The notes beneath the pieces were generated by a model, which had not been told where the DNA came from, did not search any database, and worked only from the letters and a program-made list of their open reading frames with translations. A stretch of 62,628 bases of DNA from an uncultured Alphaproteobacteria bacterium (lineage in GTDB: Bacteria; Pseudomonadota; Alphaproteobacteria; HIMB59; GCA-002718135): NCBI GenBank assembly GCA_902580765.1, contig CACHLW010000007.1, positions 1-62,628 on the forward strand, given 5' to 3'. This document shows, piece by piece, positions 1 to 8,819 of the stretch. The translations under genes were made by a program, and so were the position numbers. How positions within the stretch are numbered: position 1 is the stretch's first letter; each line of letters begins with the position of its first letter.

Positions 1-606
1 ATCTTTTATTACAGTTTTTGAAGTAGTTAAAATAGCTTGACTCATTGATCTTAACTTATGTGCATATTCTCTACTTGATTTATTAGATATCCATTTACTT
101 TTATAATCATACCATGCAATTTTTTCATCTGTAGAAGTTGCAATTTTGACTTTTGTAAATGGTTTTTTTTTAAAAACACTTTTAAAAAAAAATTTATTTA
201 AATTATATGTTCTATTTTTTTCTAAACCTACATTTACAATTACATTATTTTTTTTTAACTTTTTAATACTTTTATAATTAGTTCTAATATCTGGATCAGC
301 TGCAGATATAAATATTTCTTTAATTCCTGATCTTAATATTTGATCTGTGCATGATCCATCTTTTGAACTATGAAAACATGGTTCTAAAGTAACATACATT
401 GAAGCTCCTTTAGCTTTATGGCCAGCTTTAGCTAGAGCTATTTCTTCAGCATGAGGCCTTCCAGATTTATTCGTTACAGCTTTAGAAATTATTTTTGAAT
501 TTTTTGCAATTACACAGCCCACTGTGGGATTAGGGAAAGTTTTTCCAAATTTTTTTTTAGCAATATCATGCGCTAAATTAATCATCTTTACGTTTTGTTG
601 AGACAC
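1..606 (-). CDS. ribD: Riboflavin biosynthesis protein RibD (partial, cut by the left edge)
   Basis: RibD deaminates the pyrimidine intermediate of riboflavin synthesis and then reduces its ribosyl side chain. The N-terminal deaminase shows the zinc-site HAE motif (PHAEEIALAKAG) and the EPC...C pair (EPCFHSSKDGSC). The start of the reductase domain (KIATSTDEKIAW, WISNKSSREYAHKLR) follows, and the gene runs off the window after about 200 codons. I chose the GTG at 604-606 because it leaves 6 bases after nrdR and matches the usual N-terminal length. An in-frame ATG at 583-585 is the alternative. I checked the frame by translation and it is uninterrupted. It is the last visible gene of rpiB-glyA-nrdR-ribD. 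Confidence 0.93.
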   Translation of the reverse strand, partial: MSQQNVKMINLAHDIAKKKFGKTFPNPTVGCVIAKNSKIISKAVTNKSGRPHAEEIALAKAGHKAKGASMYVTLEPCFHSSKDGSCTDQILRSGIKEIFISAADPDIRTNYKSIKKLKKNNVIVNVGLEKNRTYNLNKFFFKSVFKKKPFTKVKIATSTDEKIAWYDYKSKWISNKSSREYAHKLRSMSQAILTTSKTVIKD

Positions 607-612
607 TAAAAA

Positions 613-1065
613 TTATTTATCTTCTAAATTACCCAAGAAATCTTCAAAATCTTTTGCTTCTCTAAAATTTTTGTAAACAGATGCAAATCTTACGTATGCT
701 ACCTGATCTAAATGCAATAAAGCTTCCATAATGTACTGACCGATAATATTAGATTTTATATCAGTTTCTCCTGAGTTTTCTAATTTTCTTACAATAGCAT
801 TAACAATTTTTTCAATTTTTTCATTATCAACATTTCTTTTTCTTAAAGCTAAAGAAAGAGATCTGTACATTTTATCTCTATCAAAATTTTCTTTTTGACC
901 GTTACTTTTCATTACGACCAAATCTCTTAACTGAATTCTCTCAAAAGTTGTAAATCTAGAGCCGCAAGCATCACAAACTCTTCTTCTTCTTATAGCTGTA
1001 TTGTCTTCTGTAGGTCTTGAGTCTTTTACTTGTGTATCTTCATTACTACAGAAGGGGCATCTCAT
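613..1065 (-). CDS. nrdR: Transcriptional repressor NrdR
   Basis: NrdR represses ribonucleotide reductase genes in response to ATP/dATP levels. At 150 aa it has the normal family length. The N-terminal zinc ribbon has Cys3, Cys6, Cys31 and Cys34 and the basic [11 protein letters not shown] stretch. An ATP-cone domain follows from about residue 46 ([21 protein letters not shown]). The ATG directly abuts the glyA stop, so translation is probably coupled. glyA-nrdR-ribD is a common proteobacterial order. I saw no NrdR box in the window; targets would lie elsewhere. Confidence 0.97.
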   Translation of the reverse strand: MRCPFCSNEDTQVKDSRPTEDNTAIRRRRVCDACGSRFTTFERIQLRDLVVMKSNGQKENFDRDKMYRSLSLALRKRNVDNEKIEKIVNAIVRKLENSGETDIKSNIIGQYIMEALLHLDQVAYVRFASVYKNFREAKDFEDFLGNLEDK

Positions 1066-2355
1066 TTAAAATGCCTCACTATAAATTGGATATTTTTTGC
1101 AAAGCTCAATTACATCTTTTCTTGTTTTATTAAAAACTACATTTCTCTCATTTTCTTCAAGTAAAAGACTATCCAAAATATCAGCAATCATATTTCCAAC
1201 TTGTTCAAAATCTTTCTGATTAAAACCTCTGGTCGTAGCAGCTGCAGTTCCAAATCTAAGTCCACTAGTTATTTTTGGTGGATTAGGATCATATGGAATT
1301 GCATTTTTGTTACATGCCAATCCAACTTCTTCTAAAATTTTTTCAGCTTTATCTCCAGTTAAACCTTTTGGTGTCAAGTCTAACCAAACTATATGTGAAT
1401 CTGTACCTCCTGTAACAATTCTAAATCCTCTATCAACTAAAGTTTTTGCCATAACTTTAGCGCTAGCAATTACATTTATAATATATTCTTCGAATTCAGG
1501 TTTAAGTGCCTCACCAAAGCAAACAGCTCTAGCAGCAATTACATGCATTAGTGGACCACCCTGTAATCCTGGGAAAACAGCAGAATTAATTTTCTTATAT
1601 AAATCTTCATGATTAGTTAAAATCATTGCACTTCTTGCACCTCTTAAAGTTTTGTGAGTTGTTGAAGTTACTACATGGGCATGCTCAATCGGATTTGGAT
1701 ATTGTTTACCAGCAACCAAACCAGAATAGTGAGCCATATCAACTAAAAAATATGCTCCTACTTTATCGGCTATTTCTCTAAATTTTTTCCAATCTATTGT
1801 TCTAGGATAAGCGGATGCTCCAGCTATTATCATTTTTGGTTTATGCTCTAAAGCTAAAGCTTCAACTTCATCATAATCAATTAAATCTTTATCATTACCA
1901 TCTTTTTTTACACCGTATTGAACAGCATTAAACCATTTACCAGATAGATTAGGTTTTGCTCCATGAGTTAAGTGACCACCTGATGCAAGAGACATACCTA
2001 AAATAGTATCATGTGGTTGAAGTAACGCTAGAAAGACCGCTTGGTTTGCCTGTGCTCCACTATGCGGTTGTAGATTTGCAAATTTACAATTAAAAAGTTT
2101 TTTAACTCTTTCTAAAGCAATCTCTTCAGCTTGATCAACAAATTCACACCCACCATAATATCGTTTACCAGGATAACCTTCTGCATATTTATTTGTCATG
2201 ACAGAACCTTGAGCATTTAAAATTGATCTTGAAGCAATATTTTCAGATGCTATCAGCTCTATTTGGTTTTGCTGTCTTTCTAGTTCACGGCTTAAAGTTC
2301 CATAAACCTCTGGGTCTGCTTCTTTAATTCCTTTAGTAAACAAATCTGAAATCAT
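1066..2355 (-). CDS. glyA: Serine hydroxymethyltransferase
   Basis: Converts serine and tetrahydrofolate to glycine and 5,10-methylene-tetrahydrofolate, the main one-carbon supply. The 429-aa length is normal for this PLP enzyme. The PLP lysine lies in [11 protein letters not shown] (about Lys235), and [18 protein letters not shown] and [11 protein letters not shown] are family motifs. The start overlaps the rpiB stop by 4 bases. No glycine riboswitch or other leader is possible because the gene begins inside rpiB. Identification is secure. Confidence 0.98.
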   Translation of the reverse strand: MISDLFTKGIKEADPEVYGTLSRELERQQNQIELIASENIASRSILNAQGSVMTNKYAEGYPGKRYYGGCEFVDQAEEIALERVKKLFNCKFANLQPHSGAQANQAVFLALLQPHDTILGMSLASGGHLTHGAKPNLSGKWFNAVQYGVKKDGNDKDLIDYDEVEALALEHKPKMIIAGASAYPRTIDWKKFREIADKVGAYFLVDMAHYSGLVAGKQYPNPIEHAHVVTSTTHKTLRGARSAMILTNHEDLYKKINSAVFPGLQGGPLMHVIAARAVCFGEALKPEFEEYIINVIASAKVMAKTLVDRGFRIVTGGTDSHIVWLDLTPKGLTGDKAEKILEEVGLACNKNAIPYDPNPPKITSGLRFGTAAATTRGFNQKDFEQVGNMIADILDSLLLEENERNVVFNKTRKDVIELCKKYPIYSEAF

Positions 2356-2771
2356 AGTTTTTTAATCCTTCTGTTATGTCGTCCTGACTCAAACTTTGTA
2401 GAAAGAAAAGCCTGAACACTTTTTTTAGCCTCGCTAGTATTTATAAATCTACCTGGTAAAACAAGTACATTAGCATCATTGTGCTTTCTTATCAATCTTG
2501 CTATTTTTGAATTATTAGCAAGACCAGCCCTTATTCCTTTTTTTCTATTAGCAGCAATACTCATACCAACACCAGTTCCACAGATTAGAATACCAACGTT
2601 TTTCTTATTCTTAAGAACCTCTCTAGTTAATTTGTGTGCAAAATCAGGATAGTCAACACTCTTATCTGTCTTTGTGCCTAAATCATTAATTTTTGGAAAA
2701 TTCTTTAACAATTTTGTTTTGAGGTCAAATCCAGCATGGTCTGAGGCAATGTATATATTCTTATTTTGCAT
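2352..2771 (-). CDS. rpiB: Ribose-5-phosphate isomerase B
   Basis: Interconverts ribose 5-phosphate and ribulose 5-phosphate in the non-oxidative pentose phosphate pathway. The 139-aa protein shows the RpiB/LacAB fold signatures IASDHAGF (Asp11, His12) and [21 protein letters not shown] with the catalytic-type Cys64. It is the first gene of the minus-strand rpiB-glyA-nrdR-ribD run and is divergent from the acyl-CoA dehydrogenase gene across 51 bases that must hold both promoters. Confidence 0.95.
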   Translation of the reverse strand: MQNKNIYIASDHAGFDLKTKLLKNFPKINDLGTKTDKSVDYPDFAHKLTREVLKNKKNVGILICGTGVGMSIAANRKKGIRAGLANNSKIARLIRKHNDANVLVLPGRFINTSEAKKSVQAFLSTKFESGRHNRRIKKL

Positions 2772-2822
2772 AATAATTTTTGTGGTTATTTACATTAAAA
2801 TAATGATATTGGCTAATATTGT

Positions 2823-3998
2823 ATGAAAGAAAATAATTGGTTTGATCCATTTTATATTCAAAGTCATTTAAGTGAAGAAGAAAGTAATATTCAGAAAAAT
2901 GTTAGAGATTTTTGTAATAATGAACTTAAACCTACAGTAGTTGAAAGAAACAGAAAAAATGAGTTTGATCAAAGCCTCTATTCAAAATTTGGATCACTTG
3001 GAGTGTTAGGACAAACAGTAAAAACACATGGTGGGTCTGGTACATCAAATTTAGCCTATGGACTTGTAGCATATGAGTTTGAAAAAATTGATAGCAGCTA
3101 TAGATCTTCAATATCTGTTCAATCTTCTCTTGTGATACATCCAATAAATGAATTTGGATCTCAGGAACAAAAAGATAAATATCTTCCACAATTAATAAAA
3201 GGAGAAAAGATTGGTTGCTTTGGCTTAACAGAAAGTGAGGCTGGTTCTGATCCTGCTTCAATGAAAACTTCATTTAAAAAAACTAAAGATGGATATATTT
3301 TAAATGGATCTAAAAACTGGATAACGAATGCACCAATTGCTGATATATTTATTATTTGGGCAATTGAAGAAAATAAAGATCACAAAAGTATAAAAGGTTT
3401 TATAATTGAAAAAAATTCTGAAGGATTAAATACTTCAACAATAGAAAATAAAACAAGCTTAAAAATTAGTCCAACTGGTCAAATAATTTTAAATAATGTT
3501 TTTGTTCCAAATAATTTGTGTTTAGAAAATACCAAAGGATGGAAATCAGTTTTTAGTTGTCTCAATAAAGCAAGATTTGGAATTAGCTGGGGTGTATTAG
3601 GTTCAGCATCTGAATGCTGGTTAATTGCAAAAGACTATGTAGAAAATAGAATTATGTTTAAAAAACCTTTAGCATCAAATCAATTAATTCAAAAAAAATT
3701 ATCAGAGATGCAAATAGAGATAAATTTAGGATTAGCATCATGTCTTTTAAGTTCTAAAGCTTTAGATGAAGGAAAAGATATCATTAATGCAATTAGTATT
3801 TTAAAAAAAAATAACTGTAAAAAATCTTTAGACATAATCAGAAATGCACGTGATATGCTTGGGGCGAATGGCTTGTTAGAAGAATATCATATAATGAGAC
3901 ATTTGGTAAATTTAGAAACTGTTAAAACTTACGAAGGCGCAGAGGATATTCATTCATTAATTTTAGGGAAAAATCAGACAGGAATTTCTAGTTTTTAA
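2823..3998 (+). CDS. gcdH: Glutaryl-CoA dehydrogenase (acyl-CoA dehydrogenase family)
   Basis: Probably oxidises and decarboxylates glutaryl-CoA to crotonyl-CoA in lysine, tryptophan or glutarate breakdown, passing electrons via FAD to an electron-transfer flavoprotein. At 391 aa it matches GcdH closely: FDP/DPF opening, SSYRSSISVQSSLVIHPI, CFGLTESEAGSDPASM, WITNAPIADIF, FSCLNKARFGISWG and the C-terminal TYEGAEDIHSLILG with the catalytic glutamate (about Glu371). The SYRS and ARFGIAWG-like segments separate GcdH from other acyl-CoA dehydrogenases. It stands alone between divergent rpiB and the TRAP operon. No CoA-transferase partner, often found next to gcdH, is adjacent. Confidence 0.9.
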   Translation: MKENNWFDPFYIQSHLSEEESNIQKNVRDFCNNELKPTVVERNRKNEFDQSLYSKFGSLGVLGQTVKTHGGSGTSNLAYGLVAYEFEKIDSSYRSSISVQSSLVIHPINEFGSQEQKDKYLPQLIKGEKIGCFGLTESEAGSDPASMKTSFKKTKDGYILNGSKNWITNAPIADIFIIWAIEENKDHKSIKGFIIEKNSEGLNTSTIENKTSLKISPTGQIILNNVFVPNNLCLENTKGWKSVFSCLNKARFGISWGVLGSASECWLIAKDYVENRIMFKKPLASNQLIQKKLSEMQIEINLGLASCLLSSKALDEGKDIINAISILKKNNCKKSLDIIRNARDMLGANGLLEEYHIMRHLVNLETVKTYEGAEDIHSLILGKNQTGISSF

Positions 3999-4022
3999 TA
4001 ATTTTCTTATTATTTATATGAT

Positions 4023-4055
4023 TTGAAATTGATAGATTTTCTATTTTTGTATAAT
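4023..4055 (+). promoter_or_regulatory. Putative promoter of the TRAP transporter operon
   Basis: A TATAAT hexamer lies at 4050-4055. Two possible -35 elements lie upstream: TTGATA at 4029-4034 (15-base spacer) and TTGAAA at 4023-4028 (21-base spacer). The position, about 50 bases before the ribosome binding site of the receptor gene, is reasonable. In DNA this AT-rich such matches arise easily, so this is only a candidate. Confidence 0.4.
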
Positions 4056-4065
4056 TCTATTAATA

Positions 4066-4085
4066 AATTAATTAATTAATTAATT
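4066..4085 (+). repeat. (AATT)5 microsatellite in the TRAP leader
   Basis: Five perfect AATT units occupy the presumed untranslated leader between the putative -10 element and the ribosome binding site. Slippage here would change leader length without touching coding sequence. It may also be just a product of AT-rich composition. Confidence 0.85.
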
Positions 4086-4095
4086 CATATAATCT

Positions 4096-4103
4096 CGGGA
4101 GGA
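4096..4103 (+). promoter_or_regulatory. Strong Shine-Dalgarno sequence of the TRAP receptor gene
   Basis: CGGGAGGA sits three bases before the ATG of the receptor gene. Most starts I inspected in this window have only weak or no Shine-Dalgarno match, so this near-ideal site suggests unusually strong translation. That suits a periplasmic binding protein needed in excess over its permease. Confidence 0.75.
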
Positions 4104-4106
4104 CAT

Positions 4107-5213
4107 ATGAAAAAAAACTTTAAAAGACGTGACTTCCTAAAAAAAGCAGGAATTGGTGCAGCAGCTGCAACAGCCGTTTCATCTTTCCCAGCTCCAGCTA
4201 TTGCAGCTGATAGAATAGAAGTCAACTGCGTTGCTACTTGGGGTAGAGGCTATCCTGGATTAGGTACAGGCGCAGAAGCTGTTTCTCAAAGAATATCAGA
4301 CTTAAGTGATGGTCGTATTGTTGTTAATCACTTTGCTGGTGGAGAAAGAGTAGGACCATTAGATGTATTTACAGAAGTTACATCTGGAAATGCTCAAATG
4401 TATAATAGTGCTGACTACTATTGGGTTGGACAACATCCTGGTTGGGGTTTCTTTGCAGCAGTTCCTTTTGGAATGATAGCAACTGAAATCAACGGATGGA
4501 TACGACATGGTGGCGGACAAGAACTTTGGGATGAACTAGGTGATGAATTTGGTTTGAAAAACTTTATGGCTGGAAACTCAGGTGTTCAAATGGGTGGATG
4601 GTTTAATAAAGAAATTAATTCTCCAGATGATTTTAAAGGTCTTAAAATGAGAATTCCTGGATTAGGTGGAATGATGATGTCTAAACTTGGTTTATCTGTT
4701 GTAGGTGTGCCTGGTGGACAAATATATGAAAACTTGATCAATGGAACAATCGATGCAACAGAATGGGTAGGACCATGGAATGATGAAAGATCAAGATTCT
4801 ATGAAGCCGCAAAGTATTATTACTGGCCTGGATGTCATGAACCAGGAACATTAATAACACTAGGTTGTAATAAATCTTGGTTAACAAGTTTAAGCAAAAC
4901 AGATCAAATGATTATTGAGCATGCTTCAACAGTTCAAAATGAAAGAATGTTGACTGAATATAATGCAAATAATGGAGCTGCATTGCAGAGACTTGTGAAT
5001 GATCATGGTGTTGAGCTAAGAGAATTCAACGAAGATGTTATCGATGCAATGGGTGAAGCAGCAGAACAACTGTATGAAGAACTTGCTGAAGGTAATGAAT
5101 TAACCGGAAGAATTCTTGCAAGCTTTAGAAAATCAAGAAGTGAAATAAGTGGTTGGTTAGAAAAAGCTGACTCAGCTTTCTTTACTCAAAGAAATAGAGT
5201 ACTTGAAGGTTAA
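4107..5213 (+). CDS. TRAP transporter substrate-binding protein (DctP type, TakP/FcbT1-like)
   Basis: Periplasmic receptor that captures an organic acid and delivers it to the membrane permease below. The 368-aa protein starts with a twin-arginine signal (KRRDFLKKAG, then a hydrophobic AAAATAVSSFPAPAIAA), so export is probably by Tat. The mature part resembles the mannitol/chloroaromatic and keto-acid group (COG4663-like): VATWGRGYPGLGTGAEAV, PFGMIATEINGWIRHGGGQE, GLKMRIPGLGGMMMSKLG. Known members of this group bind pyruvate, other 2-oxoacids, lactate or 4-chlorobenzoate; the substrate here cannot be read from sequence. It heads the operon and has the strongest ribosome binding site seen. Confidence 0.9.
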   Translation: MKKNFKRRDFLKKAGIGAAAATAVSSFPAPAIAADRIEVNCVATWGRGYPGLGTGAEAVSQRISDLSDGRIVVNHFAGGERVGPLDVFTEVTSGNAQMYNSADYYWVGQHPGWGFFAAVPFGMIATEINGWIRHGGGQELWDELGDEFGLKNFMAGNSGVQMGGWFNKEINSPDDFKGLKMRIPGLGGMMMSKLGLSVVGVPGGQIYENLINGTIDATEWVGPWNDERSRFYEAAKYYYWPGCHEPGTLITLGCNKSWLTSLSKTDQMIIEHASTVQNERMLTEYNANNGAALQRLVNDHGVELREFNEDVIDAMGEAAEQLYEELAEGNELTGRILASFRKSRSEISGWLEKADSAFFTQRNRVLEG

Positions 5214-5225
5214 ATTTTAAATCAT

Positions 5226-5255
5226 GTGGGGAGTTTACTCCCCACTTATTTTTAT
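5226..5255 (+). terminator. Intra-operon attenuator or terminator hairpin after the TRAP receptor gene
   Basis: GTGGGGAG (5226-5233) pairs with CTCCCCAC (5238-5245) in a perfect 8-bp stem with a TTTA loop, followed by the T-rich run TTATTTTTAT. This is the most GC-rich and stable hairpin I saw in a spacer of this window. Placed between receptor and permease genes, it should stop part of the transcription or protect the receptor mRNA 3' end, giving more receptor than permease. Confidence 0.8.
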
Positions 5256-6174
5256 GAATATCTCAAATATTTCTAAATTTTTTTCAATTTGTTTAATCTT
5301 AATAGTATTTGCATTTTTAATTAATAACTATTTAACTTTCGCAGGTGATTGGCCTGGAGCGTTTACAATATATAATTCAGTAAATATATATTCATCGATT
5401 CAATTTATTCTTTATGTATTAGCAATTATTGTTCCATTAATATTGATTAATTATAATAAAAAATTGGATAATCTGACTCTAGCCAATAACCTTGAAAGAT
5501 TGAATGATTATATAATTAGATTTGGCTTTTGGTCAGTATTAATAATAGGAATAATTGACGCCATAATTTCTTTTCTAATAATTGAAGGCTTCCTTGAACA
5601 AATGATTGGAAAAAGTTGGAACATAAAATTTTCAAATAATTCTTTTCGAGCCCCATATGTTCATTTTCCTCTATTATTTGTTTCATTAATATTTGCATAT
5701 TACTTGAGAGCTCTCAATTTCTACTGGTTAGCATTTCTTGTTGTAATAGCAGAATTTCAAATTGTCATTTTAAGATTTGTTTTTTCATATGAACAAACTT
5801 TAATGAGTGATCTTGTAAGATTTTGGTATGGAAGCTTATTTTTATTTGGAAGTTATTATACTTTAATTAAAGATGGCCATGTTAGAGTTGATGTTTTGTA
5901 TACTAATTTTAGTGAAAAAAATAAAGCAAGAGTAAATCTTTTTGGAAGCTTATTACTGGGTATTCCACTTTGTTTAACTGTGTTCTTTCTTGGAATGTAC
6001 TGCAAACAATGTGTTTTAAACCAACCAATAATGAATTTTGAAACATCTCAAAGTACTCAAGGAATGAATATAAAATATTTAATGGCGGGTTTTTTAATAA
6101 TATTTGCTCTTACAATGCTGATACAATTTATAATTTATTCATTAAGAAGTTTAGAAGTAATTAGAAAGAATTAA
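5254..6174 (+). CDS. TRAP transporter small permease (DctQ), extended form
   Basis: Small membrane subunit that couples the receptor to the large permease. I place the start at ATG 5254, immediately after the hairpin. The in-frame ATG at 5224 would put the hairpin inside the coding region. The product is then 306 aa, against roughly 160-200 aa for typical DctQ. The DctQ domain is the C-terminal half (IAEFQIVILRFVF, RFWYGSLFLFGSYYTLIKDG, then HVRVDVLY). The N-terminal half adds about three or four further membrane segments. The gene ends two bases before the DctM start. The long form is consistent with the mannitol/chloroaromatic TRAP subgroup. Confidence 0.85.
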   Translation: MNISNISKFFSICLILIVFAFLINNYLTFAGDWPGAFTIYNSVNIYSSIQFILYVLAIIVPLILINYNKKLDNLTLANNLERLNDYIIRFGFWSVLIIGIIDAIISFLIIEGFLEQMIGKSWNIKFSNNSFRAPYVHFPLLFVSLIFAYYLRALNFYWLAFLVVIAEFQIVILRFVFSYEQTLMSDLVRFWYGSLFLFGSYYTLIKDGHVRVDVLYTNFSEKNKARVNLFGSLLLGIPLCLTVFFLGMYCKQCVLNQPIMNFETSQSTQGMNIKYLMAGFLIIFALTMLIQFIIYSLRSLEVIRKN

Positions 6175-6176
6175 TA

Positions 6177-8819
6177 ATGGAATTATTTTTTCTTTTTTTA
6201 TTAATATTTTTAATGGCATTTGCACTTGCTTCTGGATATCCATTAGCATTTGCTCTTCCTGGTTCAGCTATAATATCAATATTTTTAGCTGGTTTAGCAG
6301 GATATTTAATTGAAGGTAACCCAAATGAATATTTTATATCTGATGGTCCTTTTCAATGGCTAAATGCAGGAATAACAAATTTTCGAGGAGTATATTGGGA
6401 GGTAGAAAGAGATACATTGATAGCAATACCTCTTTTTATTTTTATGGGAATAATGCTTGAAAAATCAAAAATTGCAGAAGACCTATTGATCAGTATGGGG
6501 CAATTATTTGGACCGATTCCGGGAGGATTAGGAATTTCTGTAATATTTGTTGGTGCATTATTAGCTGCTACGACAGGCATTGTAGGGGCAACAGTAGTTG
6601 CGATGGGTTTAATTTCTTTACCAGCAATGATGAAAAATAATTACAATAAATCACTTGCGTCTGGAATTGTTTGTTCTTCTGGAACACTTGGTCAAATAAT
6701 TCCACCTTCAATTGTTCTTATTATTTTGTCAGACCAATTAGCATCTGCTTCAGATGCAGCTGATAATATGAGAATTGAAAATTATAAAAACGTAACTGGT
6801 TCTACAAATATACCAAGTCAATTTAGTGTAGATTCAGTAAGTGCTGGGAATATGTTTTTAGGAGCTTTCTTACCTGGTTTAGTTCTTGTTGGTCTATACA
6901 TGTTATATGTTTTACTGATTGGAATATTTAAAAAAGAAGCAGTACCTCCAGTAGAATATGAAGGAAATTATGACAGAGATTTCTTTAGGAGAGTTTTTCT
7001 ATCGCTTGTCCCGCCATTAGCATTAATTTTTGTAGTTTTAGGTTCAATATTACTTGGTATAGCAACAGTAAATCAAGCAGGCGCTATAGGTGCTGTGGGT
7101 GCAGGTGTGATGGGTGGTTATAGATTGTATGATAAAAAAAACAAATATACACCAGCTTTGATAACTATAATTTCATTAATAGTAATAACTTTTATTGTAA
7201 TAAATTTTCAACTTAATGTTAAAAATATTTCATCAACATCAGAAGTGGTAGCTTTAGTAATTGCAATATTTGCAGTTATATTTTTAATTGTTGGTGTTGT
7301 CTGGAGTTTTTGGAGAACATTTAAAATAAATAATGTTTTAAAAAACGTAATGATTGAAACAAGTTTAACTACTTCAATGGTTTTTATAATTCTGATTGGG
7401 GCTGCAATGTTAACAGCAGCGTTTAGAGGTTTTGGAGGTGAAGAAATAGTTAAGGATTTTCTCACTAGTCTTCCTGGAGGTTTTTGGACACAATTTATAG
7501 TTGTAATGGCAGTTATATTTGTACTCGGTTTTTTTTTAGATTTTATAGAAATTGCTATTGTTGTTGTTCCTATAGTTGCACCGATACTATTAGCTGAAAC
7601 ATCAGCAAATGTTACTGCAGTTTGGTTGGGTGTAATGATTGGTGTAAATATGCAAACTTCATTTTTAACACCACCATTTGGATTTTCACTATTTTATCTA
7701 AGAGGAGTAGCACCAAAATCAATAAAAACGACTGAAATTTGGAAAGGTGCAAGCGTGTTTATAGTACTTCAATTAGTTGGTTTAGGTGTAGTTGGATATT
7801 TTCCACAATTAGTAAATTATTTACCTCTTAGATCTTATTATTCATCAGAAGTTTCTCCTCCTCCAATTAATCCTAAACTTCAAGAATGTTTAATAGATTA
7901 TTCTTATAATAAATATGAAGAAAATTTTTCTGAATCAATATTAATTACAAATGACATAATGACTACCAATATTGATTTTTTACCAGAGAAACAAAATAAA
8001 AATTTTACTAATATGATTAATAACATCAATGACTCAAAGAATTTGATAGAAGAAGTAAAATTATCACGTAAAAATTTTAACGATTACTCTATTAATTATA
8101 AGCCACTTCACACAAAAGTAAGGAATATTGAAAAAAATATTTATAAGAAATTGTCAAAGATAGAAAAAATTAAAAAAGAAATTAGACTTGAAACTGAACT
8201 TAATGAAATTCAGAAGTTTGAAGAGGAAATTTTTGAATTAGAAAATGAAATTGAGAGTATAAAATTGACAATTCCATCAAATTGGAAAGAGGAAAATGAT
8301 AATTTCAAAACAATATTAGATAATTTTAAGAAAAAGAAACTTAGTTATAATAAATCAGTAGATAACTCATTTAATGATTTACAAAAATTTATCAAAATTT
8401 TTCAAAATGCTAAAGAATTTTCAAAATTAGAAATTAATTTTAATGAGTTATTAAATAATGTTAATGAAGAGAGAGATGGAATTGAAGAAATAATTAAAAA
8501 TTTCGAGAGATTATTTAATTCTTTCACTGACACTTCAAACATTACAAAACCAATCAAAAAAGCAAGAAAATTGTTGAAAAAAAATTACAATAAGAAAACA
8601 GAAGCATTAGCTTTAATTAATGAAGCAAAAAAAATATACAATTTTGAAAAAAATTGGAGATTGGATGGTAATAAAATTATCTTAAGTGATTTAATTAAAT
8701 TATCTGCAACTGGTACTGAGACTTTTGGATTAAGAAAACAAGAGAAACTTAATAAAGAGCAAGCTATTTATTTAGCTTCATGTAAATCTGTGCATGAAGA
8801 TATTTCTTTATATTTTTAG
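6177..8819 (+). CDS. TRAP transporter large permease (DctM) with C-terminal coiled-coil extension
   Basis: Large membrane subunit that carries the sodium-coupled transport path. Residues 1 to about 560 are a DctM domain with a dozen or more membrane segments (FFLFLLIFLMAFALASGYPL; PIPGGLGISVIFVGALLAAT; SSGTLGQIIPPSIVLIILSD), including an inserted helical pair in the middle as in the large mannitol/chloroaromatic subfamily. After YFPQLVNYLPLRSYY the protein becomes hydrophilic for about 320 residues, with heptad-like stretches at about 640-710 (IEKIKKEIRLETELNEIQKF, EEEIFELENEIESIK). Ordinary DctM proteins stop near 430 to 600 aa. The TAG stop overlaps the convergent methyltransferase stop. 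Confidence 0.88.
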   Translation: MELFFLFLLIFLMAFALASGYPLAFALPGSAIISIFLAGLAGYLIEGNPNEYFISDGPFQWLNAGITNFRGVYWEVERDTLIAIPLFIFMGIMLEKSKIAEDLLISMGQLFGPIPGGLGISVIFVGALLAATTGIVGATVVAMGLISLPAMMKNNYNKSLASGIVCSSGTLGQIIPPSIVLIILSDQLASASDAADNMRIENYKNVTGSTNIPSQFSVDSVSAGNMFLGAFLPGLVLVGLYMLYVLLIGIFKKEAVPPVEYEGNYDRDFFRRVFLSLVPPLALIFVVLGSILLGIATVNQAGAIGAVGAGVMGGYRLYDKKNKYTPALITIISLIVITFIVINFQLNVKNISSTSEVVALVIAIFAVIFLIVGVVWSFWRTFKINNVLKNVMIETSLTTSMVFIILIGAAMLTAAFRGFGGEEIVKDFLTSLPGGFWTQFIVVMAVIFVLGFFLDFIEIAIVVVPIVAPILLAETSANVTAVWLGVMIGVNMQTSFLTPPFGFSLFYLRGVAPKSIKTTEIWKGASVFIVLQLVGLGVVGYFPQLVNYLPLRSYYSSEVSPPPINPKLQECLIDYSYNKYEENFSESILITNDIMTTNIDFLPEKQNKNFTNMINNINDSKNLIEEVKLSRKNFNDYSINYKPLHTKVRNIEKNIYKKLSKIEKIKKEIRLETELNEIQKFEEEIFELENEIESIKLTIPSNWKEENDNFKTILDNFKKKKLSYNKSVDNSFNDLQKFIKIFQNAKEFSKLEINFNELLNNVNEERDGIEEIIKNFERLFNSFTDTSNITKPIKKARKLLKKNYNKKTEALALINEAKKIYNFEKNWRLDGNKIILSDLIKLSATGTETFGLRKQEKLNKEQAIYLASCKSVHEDISLYF

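Noticed and set aside
2789-2819. TTTACA...TAATAT as the gcdH promoter
   Set aside because: The spacer is 19 bases and the -10 almost touches the start codon; too weak to annotate.
2932-3273. Open frame antisense to gcdH (113 codons)
   Set aside because: Shadow of a well-conserved gene; its translation shows no family features. The same reasoning removed other antisense frames over glyA, parC, lepB, gatA, topA and pdhB.
5224-5253. Ten extra N-terminal residues of DctQ from ATG 5224
   Set aside because: These codons consist of the terminator hairpin; the ATG after it gives a better start.
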